NCBI GenBank assembly: GCA_030054015.1
Contig: JASGCR010000016.1
Coordinates: 1-16,027, forward strand
Direction of reading: 5' to 3'
DNA length: 16,027 nucleotides
Source of the DNA: Candidatus Symbiobacter sp.
GTDB taxonomy: Bacteria; Pseudomonadota; Alphaproteobacteria; Elsterales; Elsteraceae
Shown: piece by piece, positions 15,001-16,027 of the stretch
Layout: each line of letters starts with the position of its first letter
How positions within the stretch are numbered: position 1 is the stretch's first letter
Made by a program: the position numbers and the translations under genes
Notes under the pieces: generated by a model
The model's input: only the letters and a program-made list of their open reading frames with translations
What the model was told of the DNA's origin: nothing
The model's database searches: none

Positions 15001-15836
15001 TAAAGGGATTCGTGAGATTTGCCGCGCAACGAATATTCGATTATTTTGATGGAATCGTTATTATCATAATTTGTTGCTTCCTTTGCCGATTCTGCATCGA
15101 CAAAAATATAGTGCTTTTTGCCAGTCGCTTCGCTGCCCAAAGCATCTAAAATATAGGCAATCGGGGGATCATTAAGGCTGTAACCAATAAATAAAACCGT
15201 AAATTCACGAAATAAACGCAGCAAAAAACGGGTAATATAATCACTCGAAAAGTAAGCTCGTCCATAATCCGCGTTGTTTAATATTAAATGGTCATTTGCA
15301 CCCTTTTGATTTTGTTGGTCTAATCTTCCGTGCAAATGCAAAATGCCGCGCCAATCGTTGAAATATTCGTCGCGTGGAATTTCCAGTGCTGGTTTTAATT
15401 GACTCACTTGATAATATATATCATCCTTACCAAAATCTAATTCATGTGCAGCAGATTCAAAATAATGGTCAAAATTCGTGGTAATCAAACGATATTTATC
15501 TTCACCATTTAATTTGGCGAGTTTAAGTAAATTTGCATGATCGGGATATTTAGAACATTCTTTGCTTAAAATTTTGACAGCCTCTTGACGCATCATACCT
15601 TCGACAATCTTTTTTTCTAATCGTCCCATCATACTGTCTAGTTTGTTCCACCGAGCATCATCCTCGGTAGGAATCGGTTCATTCAATGCTTCGTATACTT
15701 GTTTGACTAACCCACGAAAATCCGGCAGGCCGGCTTGCATCGAAACCCCCGCACCGCAAAAAATCATAACCCGACCGCTCTCCAATTCATGGAGCAATTG
15801 GTCGTTTATATCCGGCCCATCTGCGACGAATTTCAT
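12054..15836 (-). CDS. SIR2-domain protein with DUF4020-like C-terminus, probable anti-phage effector
   Basis: A 1,260-residue protein. Residues 1 to about 290 form a SIR2-type domain: FCGAGVSMQAGLPDFRGLV (26-44), the NAD-binding TTNFD (119-123), LHLHG (166-170) with the likely catalytic His 169, and FIGYSLNDPP (216-225). The middle (about 300-1080) is a long helical, AT-rich, Trp/Tyr-rich region without motifs I know, as expected for a sensor or scaffold. The end (about 1090-1250, with W-x(3)-LWPVINQAWPKYRDL near 1162-1181) resembles DUF4020. SIR2 domains in prokaryotic defence proteins commonly break down NAD once a phage is sensed, stopping growth; that role is inferred here. It is probably cytoplasmic, with no signal or membrane segment. 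It has its own promoter and faces the R-M operon. The ribosome site is weak, which may keep levels low. Confidence 0.88.
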   Translation of the reverse strand: MKFVADGPDINDQLLHELESGRVMIFCGAGVSMQAGLPDFRGLVKQVYEALNEPIPTEDDARWNKLDSMMGRLEKKIVEGMMRQEAVKILSKECSKYPDHANLLKLAKLNGEDKYRLITTNFDHYFESAAHELDFGKDDIYYQVSQLKPALEIPRDEYFNDWRGILHLHGRLDQQNQKGANDHLILNNADYGRAYFSSDYITRFLLRLFREFTVLFIGYSLNDPPIAYILDALGSEATGKKHYIFVDAESAKEATNYDNNDSIKIIEYSLRGKSHESLYETLAIWANAHQDMKGYIKKEIIAKFAQYLPEQLDDLEIDQVIWAVRDDSDKLDGAVAFYNHEPTPPVEWLEIFKENLSDKLENIFIESANFSRTERLIFAWMSKHLDKIEMLDWIAENNGRYKYLNSHFRQVLRTILGIPHTTWDSHFPLSKLSPAFAKFWSIIASDSNFARSYLQNGSWTVMNFIHNPNNDIAQIEFLAALEPMLHITKMQSHDSLSENSEFYDLVATDVELQCQQRGEDKLSIVSDNIGLLLSYNDIYCIAFPTLLPEIEKKYLRAIELDLRYTKEHQFGNFWYHDYNYKYHVLIRLLDISWKYINLSFFNEGDIRNKFDILSRWVGYGLTPFTYLAAQCLSQVRESEADQAFQIIKKIGVYHREQIYINGKRVNNHIPFEELLGKIGIIGFVSRIFKYLSHENQNYIIDSILNSHPYSDLESYKGANRKDLQKYAKIDICKNLEILKNSGATLPNHANELLASFETLKVEFLKESTDESPNSEQDIWFPQYEPRQSFDFTGKRAKEVLDLIAKDPKNNSWDWQEFNSQKIKNIYRAIAVLMGLKNHPAGKHSIVWIYAFHCIKHGLNKPNVARRVISLLRQIPIELLVNMDIAWDMLCEEIYFAEKLIYPKEEAILFWKIWNKNREESYKHKNQFKKFDLKYDFFYKEDSDPITNHNLWKEHPISKCIFVLEGIYLKLYQDKSKNIIKEFRPHLMRLLDHNNEQNKYARYLIAHYLNDHNYGGLRFGYMRHDRDFILNHFVPFFDWKHPSQDAVILWQLIDFPHQNLLFYPPLWEKINGYFFDSFEHISGFSNETRTRFINFAFFAGIRFHDDKVVIAKLRQALKHCPADLLANVLSVISHIMERNGIQDYFNCLPPEIADNHFAAQGWFWQNRLWPVINQAWPKYRDLNTDKTVKNFLKIISNCGDNIADALTKLEPYLHQFDDYGFMYFNNLTQSKNFDQLSLENQTALKRLSSYFKKLDHNPFAP

Positions 15837-15852
15837 TCTGAACCCAACTAAC

Positions 15853-15918
15853 TCTATACAAATCTATACAGATTCTTAATATATCGATGTCAGGTATGTG
15901 TCAAGAATGGTATACAAA
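15853..15918 (-). promoter_or_regulatory. SIR2 gene promoter with repeated TTTGTATA boxes
   Basis: On the minus strand a perfect TTGACA (15899-15904) stands 17 bases from TATTAA (15876-15881); TATATT at 15 bases is the alternative. Two tandem copies of (T/C)TGTATAGA (15855-15872 region) cover the likely start of transcription, and a third TTTGTATA (15911-15918) lies just upstream of the -35. Such flanking boxes are typical of repressor control. The gene starts about 17 bases further on. Confidence 0.55.
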
Positions 15919-15936
15919 CGTGAGATTCGCCTAATT

Positions 15937-16027
15937 TCACCCCACCAACCTGGCCACCTGGCGCAATGACAGATTAAGAATCACCGCAATTTCGCGCGTG
16001 GTTTTGCCGGTGGTGCGGTGATACCTT
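15937..16027 (-). CDS. C-terminal end of a helix-turn-helix regulator, possibly Mor/C-like
   Basis: The last 29 codons of a minus-strand gene that enters from the right edge, ending RYHRTTGKTTREIAVILN, then LSLRQVARLVG and TGA. This is a helix-turn-helix: REIAVIL is the first helix, LSLRQVARLV the recognition helix. The spacing G-K-x-x-x-E-(I/L)-A...L-S...V resembles the C-terminal half of Mu Mor/C middle and late activators (where G-R-N-x-x-E-L precedes the turn), but the match is short and other HTH families fit too. If it is a Mor/C protein, it would drive the late or cargo promoters to its left. Only 29 residues are visible, so this is tentative. Confidence 0.4.
   Translation of the reverse strand, partial: RYHRTTGKTTREIAVILNLSLRQVARLVG

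Overview
The window looks like part of a Mu-like (transposable) prophage in a proteobacterium, with a block of anti-phage cargo inserted among its genes. The bacterial group is inferred only from the phage type, moderate GC content and good Shine-Dalgarno sites; nothing seen fixes the genus. No rRNA, tRNA, insertion sequence or CRISPR array was recognised.

Left part (1 to about 4,700, all minus strand, read right to left): a tail fibre with a collar-type C-terminus, a small partner protein with a Pro/Thr-rich tail, a possible 31-residue Arg-rich peptide, a gpI-like prohead protease with a nested scaffold start, a small head (decoration-like) protein, the gpT-like major capsid protein, a gp35-like protein, and the first 44 codons of a gp36/DUF1320-like protein cut by the window edge. 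From the protease leftward this is the Mu head order (I/Z, decoration, T, 35, 36), tightly packed and often translationally coupled. To the right of the protease the order is not Mu-like: a tail fibre stands where portal, gpF and gpG genes are expected.

Middle (about 4,700 to 6,900): a D12-class (Dam-like) adenine methyltransferase, then an AT-rich two-gene unit (a 181-residue three-helix membrane protein preceded by a 44-residue protein). This stretch holds unexplained signals: two related dyads (GTGAC-N4-GTCAY) just upstream of the tail fibre and methyltransferase genes, a perfect 16-bp inverted repeat touching the methyltransferase start, a hairpin between the two AT-rich genes, and a 7-bp-arm palindrome over their predicted promoter.

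Right part (6,916 to 15,836): a type III restriction-modification operon on the plus strand (mod, then res 13 nt later). Facing it is a 1,260-residue minus-strand protein with an N-terminal SIR2 domain and a C-terminal DUF4020-like region, under its own sigma70-like promoter with repeated TTTGTATA boxes. The R-M system should cut unmodified DNA. The SIR2 protein has the look of an NAD-depleting abortive-infection effector, so the pair could act as two successive defence layers. The middle of mod, where the target-recognition domain lies, is visibly AT-richer than its flanks and looks swapped in.

At the right edge a minus-strand gene ends in a helix-turn-helix like that of Mor/C-type activators. 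If that is right, the cargo sits between the phage activator gene and the head genes, and the dyads could be that activator's targets; this link is inference.
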